Assembly: GCF_001429505.1 (NCBI RefSeq)
Contig: NZ_LMJW01000001.1
Location: 65,705-129,704 of the forward strand
Origin: Allobosea sp. Root483D1
Lineage (GTDB): Bacteria; Pseudomonadota; Alphaproteobacteria; Rhizobiales; Beijerinckiaceae
DNA: 64,000 nucleotides
Direction of reading: 5' to 3'
The notes under the pieces are model-generated. The model was given only the letters and a program-made list of their open reading frames with translations, was not told the DNA's origin and did not search any database. Positions within the stretch are counted from its first letter, which is position 1. Every line of letters begins with the position of its first letter. Positions 1-7,707 of the stretch are shown piece by piece. Position numbers and translations under genes: made by a program.

Positions 1-66
1 CAACCGGCGCCGCTCTTTGATAGTCTGTTCCATTCTGCCGCGCTCCTGGCGCCCGAGGTTTCGACA

Positions 67-855
67 ATGATCCGCTCCCCCCTGATGACCGTGATGACCG
101 ATGCCGTGATGAAGGCGTCGCGTTCGCTGAAGCGCGATTTCGGCGAGGTCGAGAACCTGCAGGTCCTGGCCAAGGGTCCGGGCGATTTCGTTTCCAAGGC
201 CGACCACAAGGCCGAGGAGATCCTGCGCGCGGCGCTGGAGAAGGCGCGGCCGGGCTACGGCTTCGTCATGGAAGAGAGCGGCGTCGTCGTCGGGACCGAC
301 GAGAGCAATCGCTGGCATATCGACCCGCTCGACGGCACCCACAACTTCCTGCGCGGCATCCCGCACTGGAACATCTCGGTGGCGCTGGAGCGCGACAACC
401 AGTTCATCGCCGGCGTGATCTACGACGCCGCCAAGGACGAGCTCTTCATCGCCGAGAAGGGCAAGGGCGCCTATGCCAACAACCGCCGCCTGCGCGTTTC
501 CGGCCGGCGCGAATCGGCCGATATGCTGATCGGCATGGGCGTGCCCCATATCGGCAAGGGCGGCCACCCGCTCTTCCTGAAGGAGCTGGGCGCGGTGATG
601 AGCCGCTTCGCCAATGTCCGGCGCATGGGCTCGGCCGCGCTCGACATCGCCTATGTCGCCGCCGGCCGCATGGACGCCTATTGGGAACGCGGCCTCAACA
701 CCTGGGATTTCGGCGCCGGCGCGGTGATGGTGCGCGAGGCGGGCGGCACATTCGGCACGCTCGACGGCAAGCAGCCAACCTCGGCCAAGGACGTGATCTG
801 CGGCAACGAAGCCGGCGAGCCGGCGTTGCGCGCAGTCCTCAAGACCGTTCTTTGA
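67..855 (+). CDS. Inositol monophosphatase family protein (SuhB-like)
   Basis: A Mg-dependent sugar-phosphate phosphatase of the inositol monophosphatase superfamily. Relatives dephosphorylate inositol-1-phosphate, histidinol phosphate or adenosine bisphosphate, so the substrate is not fixed by sequence. All three metal-site signatures are present: EE at residues 69-70, DPLDGT at 86-91 and WD at 213-214. The length of 262 aa is normal for the family and there is no signal peptide, so it should be cytoplasmic. The first ATG (67) was chosen; another in-frame ATG lies six codons downstream. The next gene follows after 86 bp on the same strand with no obvious hairpin, so co-transcription is possible but not shown. 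Confidence 0.88.
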   Translation: MIRSPLMTVMTDAVMKASRSLKRDFGEVENLQVLAKGPGDFVSKADHKAEEILRAALEKARPGYGFVMEESGVVVGTDESNRWHIDPLDGTHNFLRGIPHWNISVALERDNQFIAGVIYDAAKDELFIAEKGKGAYANNRRLRVSGRRESADMLIGMGVPHIGKGGHPLFLKELGAVMSRFANVRRMGSAALDIAYVAAGRMDAYWERGLNTWDFGAGAVMVREAGGTFGTLDGKQPTSAKDVICGNEAGEPALRAVLKTVL

Positions 856-941
856 CGAAACCGAGGCCGTTTTCGGCTTGATCCCAGCGTGGCGGGAGGC
901 GACAGTCGCCGCCGCGACGAAACCGGATCGGATGAGCAGGC

Positions 942-1979
942 ATGGCCAATGACGAGGCGGCCCCCGAGGTCCCGCCGCTGGAGCCCCCAGCGACGGCACC
1001 CCATAGGCCGCAGGCGTTCCGTTTCTCCCGCCCGCTGCGCTATTTTCTCCGCGCGCTGGTCTTCCTTGCGCTGATCGGCTTCCTGATCTTCATCCTGCAG
1101 GACGGGCTGCGCACCGCCTTCATGACCAATCCGGGCCTCAACGGCCTGATCGTCGGGGCGCTCGCAGTCGGCGTGCTGCTGGCGCTGCGCGAGATCTGGC
1201 GCGTCGACAGCGAGGCTCGCTCCGCCAACCGCATGGCCGCCGATCCGTCCGGGACGACGATCCGGCGCAACCAGGTGATCAGCCCGCTGGCACCCGTGCT
1301 GCCGGCGCTGGACCAGCGCAACCTCGCCCCCAGCCAGGCGGCAAGCCTGCTCGAATCGGTCGCGGTCAGGCTCGACGACGGCCGCGAGGTTCTGCGCTAT
1401 CTCGCCGGCCTCCTCGTCTTCCTCGGCCTGCTCGGCACCTTCTGGGGCCTGCTGGAAACCGTCTCCTCGGTCGGCAATGTCATCAAGAGCCTGCGCACCG
1501 GCGCGGAAGCCGGCGTGCTCTTCGACGAGCTCAAGGCCGGCCTCGCCGCCCCGCTCGCCGGCATGGGCCTGTCGTTCTCGTCCTCGCTGTTCGGCATCGC
1601 CGGCTCGCTGATCCTCGGCTTCCTCGACCTGCAGGTGGGCCAGGGCCAGCGCCGCTTCCGTAACGAGATCGAGGGCTATCTCGGCACCGCCACCGCGAAT
1701 TCCGCGACCATCCCGCTGGCGATGCCGGTTTCCGGCCCGTCCGGCGACGTCCTGGTCGAGCGCCTCGACAAGCTCCAGGCGGCGATGCAGGACGGCTCCA
1801 ACAACCGCGCGGCGACGCAGGCGCTGGCCAATCTCGCCGAGGGCATCCAGGGCCTCGTCCAGCACATGCGCTCCGAGCAGCAACTGATCCGCGACTGGGT
1901 CGAGGCGCAGGCGGTGCGCGAGAAGGATTTGAAACGCCTGATCGAGCGCCTCGCCGCCGAGCGGGTGGGCGAGTCATGA
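942..1979 (+). CDS. MotA/TolQ/ExbB-like proton channel protein
   Basis: Inner-membrane protein of 345 aa. Hydrophobic segments lie at about residues 33-50 and 60-80, and a long pair at about 150-225 contains the Gly-rich LLGTFWGLLETV stretch typical of the MotA/TolQ/ExbB channel fold. The last ~80 residues are charged and probably helical. It is followed 52 bp later by an OmpA/MotB-type gene, as expected for a stator-like pair in which this subunit forms the proton channel. It is not adjacent to flagellar, tol or ton genes, so the work it powers is unknown. A similar pair occurs in many Hyphomicrobiales (family knowledge). Confidence 0.8.
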   Translation: MANDEAAPEVPPLEPPATAPHRPQAFRFSRPLRYFLRALVFLALIGFLIFILQDGLRTAFMTNPGLNGLIVGALAVGVLLALREIWRVDSEARSANRMAADPSGTTIRRNQVISPLAPVLPALDQRNLAPSQAASLLESVAVRLDDGREVLRYLAGLLVFLGLLGTFWGLLETVSSVGNVIKSLRTGAEAGVLFDELKAGLAAPLAGMGLSFSSSLFGIAGSLILGFLDLQVGQGQRRFRNEIEGYLGTATANSATIPLAMPVSGPSGDVLVERLDKLQAAMQDGSNNRAATQALANLAEGIQGLVQHMRSEQQLIRDWVEAQAVREKDLKRLIERLAAERVGES

Positions 1980-2031
1980 CGCTGCCATGCTGCTGCGGCA
2001 TCGCTGACGCTGATCGCTGGAAAGGCTGAGC

Positions 2032-3051
2032 ATGGCCCTGTCGCGCGCGCATCGCCGGGAAGAGGTCAATTTCTGGCCGGGCTTCGTCGATGCGCTCTCG
2101 ACGATGCTGATCGGCATCGTCTTCCTGCTGTCGGTCTTCGTCCTCGGCCAGTTCTTCCTGTCGCAGGAGATCAGTGGCAGGGACACGGTGCTTGACCGGC
2201 TGAACCGCCAGCTTTCCGAGCTCACCGACCTGCTCGCGCTCGAACGGTCGACCGGCAAGGAAGCGAAGGACTCGCTCGCTTTGCTGCAGTCCTCCCTCGC
2301 CAGCGAGCAGGCCGAGCGCAGCCGGGTCCAGGGGTTGCTCGACGGTGCCGTCAACAACAATGCCTCGGCCCAGCTCGCCGATACGCAGAAGGCGCTCGAC
2401 GCCGAAAAACAGCTTTCGACCAAGGCGCAGGCGACCGTCGAGATGGTCAACCAGCAGATCGTTGCCATGCGCCGCCAGCTTGCGGCGCTGGAGGAGGCGA
2501 TCGGCGCGGCCGAGGCCAAGGACAAGGAATCGCAGACGCGCATTTCCGAGCTCGGCTCGCGCCTCAACGTCGCGCTGGCACAGCGCGTGCAGGAGCTGGC
2601 GCGCTACCGCTCCGACTTCTTCGGACGCCTGCGCCAGGTGCTCGGCACCCGCCCCGACATCCGCGTCGTCGGCGACCGCTTCGTCTTCCAGTCCGAGGTG
2701 TTCTTCGATGCCGGCCAGGCCGTGCTGAAGCCGGAAGGCCGCGGCGAGCTCGACAAGCTCGGCGGCATCATCGCCGATCTCGGCCGCGAGATGCCGCCTG
2801 ACCTGCCCTGGATCCTGCGCGTCGACGGCCACACCGACAACCGGCCGATCCGCTCGCCGCAATTCCCCTCGAACTGGAGCCTGTCGACCGCGCGCGCCGT
2901 CGCCGTGGTCGAATACCTGGTCAGCAAGGGTATTCCCGCCGACCGCATCGCCGCGACCGGCTTCGGCGAGTTCCAGCCGCTCGATGTCGCCAACAACGAC
3001 GAGGCCTGGCGCCGCAACCGCAGGATCGAGTTCAAGATCACCGAGCGGTGA
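2032..3051 (+). CDS. OmpA/MotB-type peptidoglycan-binding membrane protein
   Basis: 339-aa partner of the preceding channel gene. A single N-terminal membrane segment (about residues 18-43) starts with FWPGFVDALSTML; its Asp is placed like the essential protonatable Asp of MotB and TolR. A long Gln/Glu/Ala-rich coiled-coil region follows (about 50-200). The C-terminal OmpA-like domain (about 225-339) carries the GHTDNRPI motif and the NRRIEF ending that bind peptidoglycan. The architecture is stator-like: a proton path in the membrane and an anchor in the wall. The start at 2032 is preceded by a weak GGAAAGG ribosome site. Confidence 0.82.
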   Translation: MALSRAHRREEVNFWPGFVDALSTMLIGIVFLLSVFVLGQFFLSQEISGRDTVLDRLNRQLSELTDLLALERSTGKEAKDSLALLQSSLASEQAERSRVQGLLDGAVNNNASAQLADTQKALDAEKQLSTKAQATVEMVNQQIVAMRRQLAALEEAIGAAEAKDKESQTRISELGSRLNVALAQRVQELARYRSDFFGRLRQVLGTRPDIRVVGDRFVFQSEVFFDAGQAVLKPEGRGELDKLGGIIADLGREMPPDLPWILRVDGHTDNRPIRSPQFPSNWSLSTARAVAVVEYLVSKGIPADRIAATGFGEFQPLDVANNDEAWRRNRRIEFKITER

Positions 3052-3069
3052 CGGAGCCGAAACGCTGCC

Positions 3070-3462
3070 TCAATGCCGCTGGGCGATCTGGATCAGGTTG
3101 CCGCAGGTGTCGTCGAAGACCGCGGTCGTGACCGGGCCGAGATGGACCGGCGGTTGGGTGAAGGCGACGCCGAGCGCCGATAGCCGCGCATGCTCGGCAT
3201 GGACGTCCTCGACCCCGAAGGAGGTCGCCGGGATGCCGTCGGCGACGAGTGCGCTCTTCAATGGCTTCGCGGCGGGATGCTCGTCCGGCTCGAGCAGGAG
3301 CTCGACGCCGTCGGGATCGCCCGGCGAGGTCAGGGTCAGCCAGCGATGCTGGCCCATCGGGATGTCGTGCTTGAGCTCGAAGCCGAGAATGTCGCGGTAG
3401 AAGCGCAGTGCCTTCTCCTGGTCATCGACCAGCACGCTCGTCACGACGATCTTGATCGGCAT
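3070..3462 (-). CDS. VOC family (glyoxalase fold) protein
   Basis: 130-aa single-domain vicinal oxygen chelate protein with the paired beta-alpha-beta-beta-beta layout, including an N-terminal DDQEKALRFYRDILGF segment and a C-terminal FDDTCGNLIQI segment. Small VOC proteins include glyoxalases, dioxygenases and antibiotic-binding proteins, and this one cannot be assigned further. The ATG at 3462 was chosen because the conserved fold starts there; an upstream extension would only read through arsR in another frame. Its first 41 bp overlap the end of the upstream arsR-type gene, so the two are almost certainly co-transcribed and probably translationally coupled. It converges with the OmpA-type gene. 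Confidence 0.8.
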   Translation of the reverse strand: MPIKIVVTSVLVDDQEKALRFYRDILGFELKHDIPMGQHRWLTLTSPGDPDGVELLLEPDEHPAAKPLKSALVADGIPATSFGVEDVHAEHARLSALGVAFTQPPVHLGPVTTAVFDDTCGNLIQIAQRH

Positions 3463-3766
3463 CGTTTGTCTCCTTCTCCGGCGGCTCGGCCAGCGGCCGC
3501 ATCCACACATCCCACATCTGCCGCAGCGGCGAGCGCTCGAGGAAATGATGCTTGCTGCGCCAGCGCCATTCAGTACGGAGCAGCCCCGCATCCTCCAGTA
3601 CCTGCAGATGCTTCGACAGCGCCTGCCGCGAGAGGCTCACGCCGTGCCAGCTGATCAGGCGGACATGCAATTCGAACAGCGTCTGCCCGTCCCGCTCCGT
3701 CAGCTCGTCCAGCATGCGGCGCCGCGTCGGATCGGCCAGCGCCCGGAAGAGGCGATCGAAGTCCAT
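3422..3766 (-). CDS. ArsR-family winged-helix regulator
   Basis: 114-aa regulator starting MDFDRLFRALADPTRRR, the standard N-terminus of the ArsR/SmtB subgroup that lacks metal-binding cysteines. The recognition helix region reads SLSRQALSKHLQVLEDAGLL, followed by a beta wing and an HFLERSPL motif. Members of this subgroup often control a neighbouring START-domain or VOC gene and respond to unknown small ligands. The gene lies immediately downstream of a 38-bp perfect palindrome (3787-3824) that is a strong candidate autoregulatory operator. Its 3' end overlaps the VOC gene, so the pair forms a two-gene operon. Confidence 0.88.
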   Translation of the reverse strand: MDFDRLFRALADPTRRRMLDELTERDGQTLFELHVRLISWHGVSLSRQALSKHLQVLEDAGLLRTEWRWRSKHHFLERSPLRQMWDVWMRPLAEPPEKETNDADQDRRDERAGR

Positions 3767-3786
3767 AAGCCGTTGCTAGCACGCAG

Positions 3787-3824
3787 GCTCTCATCATGCA
3801 ATTATCTGGTTGCATGATGAGAGC
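3787..3824. promoter_or_regulatory. Candidate ArsR operator, 15-bp inverted repeat
   Basis: Perfect inverted repeat with arms GCTCTCATCATGCAA (3787-3801) and TTGCATGATGAGAGC (3810-3824) and an 8-nt spacer. It starts 20 bp upstream of the arsR-type start codon and lies in the divergent region shared with the RibD/DHFR-like gene. Position and symmetry fit an operator for the adjacent ArsR dimer. The arms are longer than a usual ArsR half-site, so a hairpin function is the alternative. Confidence 0.6.
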
Positions 3825-3911
3825 ATGGCGTCACCGGCCGGCGGACCTTGCCTCCTGTCACGTTCGGGGGGCGTTGGAGCTATCCTCAAGCTGCATTGGA
3901 GATTTTGCAGC

Positions 3912-4442
3912 ATGGCGAAACTCGTCTTCGGAATGAACCTATCACTGGACGGCTATGTCGACCTCCAGGCATCCGCGCCTGATGCCGCGCTCTTCTGTCA
4001 CTGGACCGAGCATGTGCGCGATCTGGCCGGCAGCGTGTACGGCCGCCGCATGTATGAGACCATGCGCTATTGGGACGAAGACCGCCCCGAATGGACGAAG
4101 GAGCAGCGCGAATTCGCTGCGGCCTGGCGGCATCAGCCGAAATGGGTGGCGTCGCGCTCGTTGAAGTCGGTCGGACCGAACGCCACGCTCGTTGCCGATG
4201 GTGTCGAGGCCGTGGTCCGTGAACTGAAAGCCCGGCTCGTTGGCGAGATCGCCGTTTCAGGGCCGGAGCTGGCGCAAAGCCTGACCGACATTGGTCTCAT
4301 CGACGAGTATCGGCTCTACCTCCACCCCATCGTGCTCGGACGCGGCATGCCGTTCTTCGCCGGCCCACGCCCGCCGCTCCGCCTCGTCGCCGACGATCGG
4401 ATTGGCGGAGACGTGATCAGGTTGACCTACGTTCCCGCCTGA
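3912..4442 (+). CDS. RibD C-terminal/dihydrofolate reductase family protein
   Basis: 176-aa single-domain protein with the DHFR-like fold found in the C-terminal half of RibD. The N-terminal KLVFGMNLSLDGYVD strand-turn and the C-terminal EYRLYLHPIVLGRGMPFF motif are diagnostic. Proteins of this type are annotated as NADPH-dependent reductases, but their substrates are mostly unknown; it is not a folate-pathway DhfR. The ATG at 3912 was chosen because homologous sequence begins there; the frame stays open upstream to 3810 without resembling anything. It is divergent from arsR across the palindrome at 3787-3824, which could therefore regulate it too. Confidence 0.82.
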   Translation: MAKLVFGMNLSLDGYVDLQASAPDAALFCHWTEHVRDLAGSVYGRRMYETMRYWDEDRPEWTKEQREFAAAWRHQPKWVASRSLKSVGPNATLVADGVEAVVRELKARLVGEIAVSGPELAQSLTDIGLIDEYRLYLHPIVLGRGMPFFAGPRPPLRLVADDRIGGDVIRLTYVPA

Positions 4443-4568
4443 TCGCGCAACTCCCTCGATAGGTCCGGGAGGCAGCGAAACCTCTACGAGCAAACCCCTG
4501 CGAAAAGCAGCGGCGTGCCATGCCACTTCAACAGGTGCGCTGCCGCCCGCTCGTGCTAGGCTGACATC

Positions 4569-4586
4569 TGGTATGGTAGTATACCA
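4569..4586. promoter_or_regulatory. Candidate operator upstream of nagB
   Basis: TGGTAT (4569-4574) and ATACCA (4581-4586) form an inverted repeat. A second, tighter dyad, TGGTA-GTA-TACCA (4574-4586), shares the right arm. It lies 30 bp upstream of the nagB start and resembles GntR-type GlcNAc operators in its TGGT/ACCA arms. No GntR or other nag regulator gene is present nearby, so the binding protein would be encoded elsewhere. Confidence 0.45.
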
Positions 4587-4615
4587 ACGCCGCAGCCGAG
4601 CCCGGCAGGAGCAGC

Positions 4616-5359
4616 ATGATCGATATCCGCATCACCCCTGACAAGAACGAGCTCGGCCGGCAAGCCGCGGCGCTCGGAGCCGAGACGATCCGTGCTGCGA
4701 TCGCCCGCCATGGCGAGGCGACGATCATCGTCGCCACCGGCGCGAGCCAGTTCGAAATGCTGCAGAACCTCGTCGTCGCCGAGGGCATCGACTGGTCGAA
4801 GGTCACCGCCTTCCATCTCGACGAATATGTCGGCCTGCCCGAGAGCCATCCGGCGAGCTTCCGTGGCTATCTCAGGGAGCGCTTCCTCGCCCCGCTCGCA
4901 GTCAAGCCGGCCTTCAACTTCGTCAATGGCGAGGGGGGCCCCGCCGCCGAAACGAAACGCCTCAATGGCCTGATCGCTGGCCGGCGCGTCGATCTCTGCT
5001 TCGCCGGCTTCGGCGAGAACTGCCATCTCGCCTTCAACGATCCGCCGGCCGATTTCGACACCAACGAGCCCTATATCGTCGTCACCCTCGACGAGGCCTG
5101 CCGGAACCAGCAATTCGGCGAGGGCTGGTTCGAGAGCTTTGCCGCGGTGCCGGAGCAGGCGATCTCGATGAGCATCCGCCAGATCCTGAAGAGCGAGTTG
5201 ATCATCCTGTCGGTGCCGGACGCCCGCAAGGCGCAAGCGGTGAAGGATGCGCTCGAAGGCGAGATCACGCCGCTGCATCCGGCCTCGATCCTGCAGCGCC
5301 ACCCCAATACGGTTCTGTTCCTCGATCCGCCGGCCGCCTCGCTGCTGAAGAAGGGCTGA
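4616..5359 (+). CDS. nagB: Glucosamine-6-phosphate deaminase
   Basis: 247-aa enzyme that converts glucosamine 6-phosphate to fructose 6-phosphate plus ammonia, the last step of N-acetylglucosamine catabolism. Recognisable motifs are [10 protein letters not shown] (phosphate loop, around residue 41), [10 protein letters not shown] (catalytic Asp, around 64) and [15 protein letters not shown] with the catalytic His near 140. The length is in the usual range of about 235-270 aa. It is followed 7 bp later by nagA, so the two form an operon. A dyad of the GntR-operator kind precedes it. No PTS or GlcNAc kinase gene is in the window, so the source of GlcNAc-6-P is not visible. Confidence 0.9.
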   Translation: MIDIRITPDKNELGRQAAALGAETIRAAIARHGEATIIVATGASQFEMLQNLVVAEGIDWSKVTAFHLDEYVGLPESHPASFRGYLRERFLAPLAVKPAFNFVNGEGGPAAETKRLNGLIAGRRVDLCFAGFGENCHLAFNDPPADFDTNEPYIVVTLDEACRNQQFGEGWFESFAAVPEQAISMSIRQILKSELIILSVPDARKAQAVKDALEGEITPLHPASILQRHPNTVLFLDPPAASLLKKG

Positions 5360-5366
5360 GGCGAAG

Positions 5367-6389
5367 ATGCCCGTCTCGCCCGGCCTCGTCGATCTCCAGA
5401 TCAACGGCTTCGCCGGCGTCGACTTCAACGACCCGGCGATCACGGCGGCCGATCTCGACCGGGCGCTGGAGGCGATGCTCAAGACCGGCGTCACGCACTG
5501 CCTGCCGACGATCATCACCGCCCACCCGCATGAATTGATCGAGCGCTTCGGCGCGCTCGACAAAGCCGTGGCCGGTAGCAGGCTCGGGCCGCTGATGTGC
5601 CCGGGCTATCATCTCGAAGGCCCGTTCCTGAACCCGGCTCCGGGCTATCATGGCTGCCATCCACCGCAGGCGATGACGGCGGCGCGGCCGGAGCTGATCG
5701 CGGAGGCCGAACGCGGCCTGTCGCGGCCGATCCTGATGGTGACGCTCGCCGCCGAGCGCGAGGGCGCCGTCGCGTTGACGAGGACATTGGCCGAAGCCGG
5801 CAAGATCGTCGCCATCGGTCATTCGGCCGCCGATTTCGATCAGGTCTCGGCAGCAGCCGATGCGGGCTTGTCGCTCTCGACCCATCTCGGCAACGGCCTG
5901 CCGCAGACGCTGCACAAGCTCGCCAATCCGCTCTTCGCCCAGCTCGCGGAGGACCGGCTGATGGCCGGCTTCATCGCCGATGGCATCCATATCCACCCTA
6001 GGGCGCTCGCCGCGCTGATCCGGGCCAAGGGCTTCGAGCGCTCGATCCTGGTCACCGATGCGGTGGTGGCCGCCGCCGCGCCGGTTGGCCGCTACCATTT
6101 TGCCGGCATGGCCGTCGATCGCATGCCTGACGGTTCGGTGCGGCAGGGCGAAGGTCTGCTCGCCGGCTCGGCGCTCTGCCTCGACGAGTCCATCAGGAAT
6201 GTCGTCGCCTGGGGCATCGCGACGCCGCAGCAGGCGTTCGCCATGGCATCCGGCCACGCGCTCGCCGCGATCCGGCCAGCCCTGAAGGCTTACGGCATCG
6301 CGCTTGCGGAGGGCGAGGTCGAGTGGTCGGATGATCTTTTCGTCCGGCGGGTTCGCCTCGCCGGTCAGGAACGCCGTTACGACGCATGA
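5367..6389 (+). CDS. nagA: N-acetylglucosamine-6-phosphate deacetylase, short N-terminus
   Basis: 340-aa amidohydrolase that removes acetate from GlcNAc-6-P, feeding nagB. The zinc and catalytic residues are all in context: Glu in YHLEGPFLNP, His in AIGHSAADF, His in STHLGNGLPQ and the catalytic Asp in LVTDAVVA. Most NagA proteins are about 380 aa and have 40-50 residues of beta-sandwich before the PGLVDLQINGFAG motif; here that motif begins at residue 5. An in-frame stop at 5346-5348 rules out an upstream start, so the short N-terminus is real unless there is a sequencing frameshift. It is spaced 7 bp from nagB. Confidence 0.87.
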   Translation: MPVSPGLVDLQINGFAGVDFNDPAITAADLDRALEAMLKTGVTHCLPTIITAHPHELIERFGALDKAVAGSRLGPLMCPGYHLEGPFLNPAPGYHGCHPPQAMTAARPELIAEAERGLSRPILMVTLAAEREGAVALTRTLAEAGKIVAIGHSAADFDQVSAAADAGLSLSTHLGNGLPQTLHKLANPLFAQLAEDRLMAGFIADGIHIHPRALAALIRAKGFERSILVTDAVVAAAAPVGRYHFAGMAVDRMPDGSVRQGEGLLAGSALCLDESIRNVVAWGIATPQQAFAMASGHALAAIRPALKAYGIALAEGEVEWSDDLFVRRVRLAGQERRYDA

Positions 6390-6425
6390 CCGCCGGCTGA
6401 CCGGCGGCATAATAAGGGGAAGGCA

Positions 6426-7616
6426 ATGACCAAGCATCTCAAGGGCATCGACCGCCGCACCGTGCTCGGCGGCTTAGGGGCGCTCGCCGCCGGCGGGCCG
6501 GCGCTCGCCGCCTCGCCGCCGCTGCCGACCAGTCCCGTCGTGATCAGCGTCATGGATGTCGGTGGCGCGCTCGCCTTGATGCAGAGGGCGTTCGAGGATT
6601 ACCGCACCGCCAATCCCAAGCTGGTCTCGCGCATCGCCTTCGTGAAGGCCCCTGCCCCCGAACTCGCCAGCAAGCTCAAGGCGCAGCAGGATGCCGGCAA
6701 GGTCGATCTCGACCTGATCCTGACCGGCAGCGACGGTCTCGCCGCAGGCCTCGACCAGAAGCTCTGGCAGAAAATCTTGCCCGACTTCGCCGACAAATTC
6801 CCGAACATCGAGGCGAATTACGAGCCGGCGGCGCTCAACCTGCACAAGGTCCAGGGCGACGGCTTCGGCGTCGTCGTCAACTACTACCCGTCCGGCCCGC
6901 TGCTCGAATACATGCCCGACCGGGTCAAGAGCCCGCCGACCACGGCCGAGGAATTGCTCGCCTGGGCCAAGGCCAATCCGAACAAGTTCATGTATGCCCG
7001 CCCGACCAATTCCGGCCCGGGCCGCACCTTCATGATGGGCCTGCCCTACATCCTCGGCGACAAGGACCCGCAGGACCCGGTCGGCGGCTGGGACAAGACC
7101 TGGGCCTATCTGCAGGAACTCGGCCAGTACATCGAGTACTACCCGGCCGGCACCGGCGCGACGATGAAGGAGTTCGGCGACGGCTCGCGCGACATCATCA
7201 TCTCGACCACCGGCTGGGACATCAATCCGCGGGCGCTCGGCATCGTCCCGAAGGAAGCCAAGATCCAGACGCTGAAGGGCTTCCACTGGGTCTCGGACGC
7301 GTTCTTCATGTGCGTGCCCAAGGGCCTGCCCAATGACCGTCTCGCCGTGGTGCTCGACATCATGGCGCATGTGCTGACGCCGAAGATGCAGGCTTATTCC
7401 TATGACGAGGGCTATCTCTATCCGGGTCCGGCGGTGAAGAACGTGCCGCTCTCGCTGGCTCCGGAGGCGAGCCAGAAGGTGATCGCCGAGTTCGGCCGAC
7501 CGGAATATGCCGACCTCATCGCCAACAACCCGATCGAGCTGCCGCTGAAGCCCGACAAGATGGTCGTCGCGTTCAGGAAGTGGGACGAGTTGGTCGGCGC
7601 CAAGCGGGCGAAGTGA
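6426..7616 (+). CDS. Tat-exported ABC-type solute-binding protein
   Basis: 396-aa periplasmic binding protein of the family 1/PotD-like type. The N-terminus has a twin-arginine signal (RR at residues 10-11, then a short hydrophobic stretch and an ALAAS cleavage region). The mature part opens with a PVVISVMDVGGAL strand, and the DGFGVVVNYYPSG hinge region is typical of these proteins. It starts 36 bp after nagA and may share its transcript, which suggests an amino-sugar or glycan ligand, but this is only context. No permease or ATPase gene accompanies it; the next gene is convergent beyond a strong hairpin. The ligand is unknown. Confidence 0.78.
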   Translation: MTKHLKGIDRRTVLGGLGALAAGGPALAASPPLPTSPVVISVMDVGGALALMQRAFEDYRTANPKLVSRIAFVKAPAPELASKLKAQQDAGKVDLDLILTGSDGLAAGLDQKLWQKILPDFADKFPNIEANYEPAALNLHKVQGDGFGVVVNYYPSGPLLEYMPDRVKSPPTTAEELLAWAKANPNKFMYARPTNSGPGRTFMMGLPYILGDKDPQDPVGGWDKTWAYLQELGQYIEYYPAGTGATMKEFGDGSRDIIISTTGWDINPRALGIVPKEAKIQTLKGFHWVSDAFFMCVPKGLPNDRLAVVLDIMAHVLTPKMQAYSYDEGYLYPGPAVKNVPLSLAPEASQKVIAEFGRPEYADLIANNPIELPLKPDKMVVAFRKWDELVGAKRAK

Positions 7617-7636
7617 TCTCGCGCCTATAGAGAACA

Positions 7637-7677
7637 CATGATCCGATCAGATTGCCGCGCAATCTGATCGGATCATG
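7637..7677. terminator. Perfect 41-bp hairpin between convergent genes
   Basis: An 18-bp left arm (7637-7654) and right arm (7660-7677) are exact reverse complements; the inner C-G pair leaves a CGC loop. It lies 20 bp after the solute-binding-protein stop and 30 bp after the converging symporter stop. No T-run follows on either side, so it may act as a bidirectional terminator of the non-canonical kind or as an mRNA 3'-end stabiliser. It contains three GATC sites. Confidence 0.65.
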
Positions 7678-7707
7678 CTCGTGCATCAGAACCGACGCAC
7701 GCCCGCC

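Noticed and set aside
1531..2862. 443-codon open frame antisense to the channel/OmpA pair
   Set aside because: No recognisable domain; the plus-strand proteins have clear membrane and OmpA features.
942..3051. Possible Zorya-type anti-phage system (ZorA/ZorB-like pair)
   Set aside because: No ZorC, ZorD or ZorE gene adjoins it; the flanks are a phosphatase and a VOC/ArsR unit. The pair is better read as a housekeeping stator-like complex.
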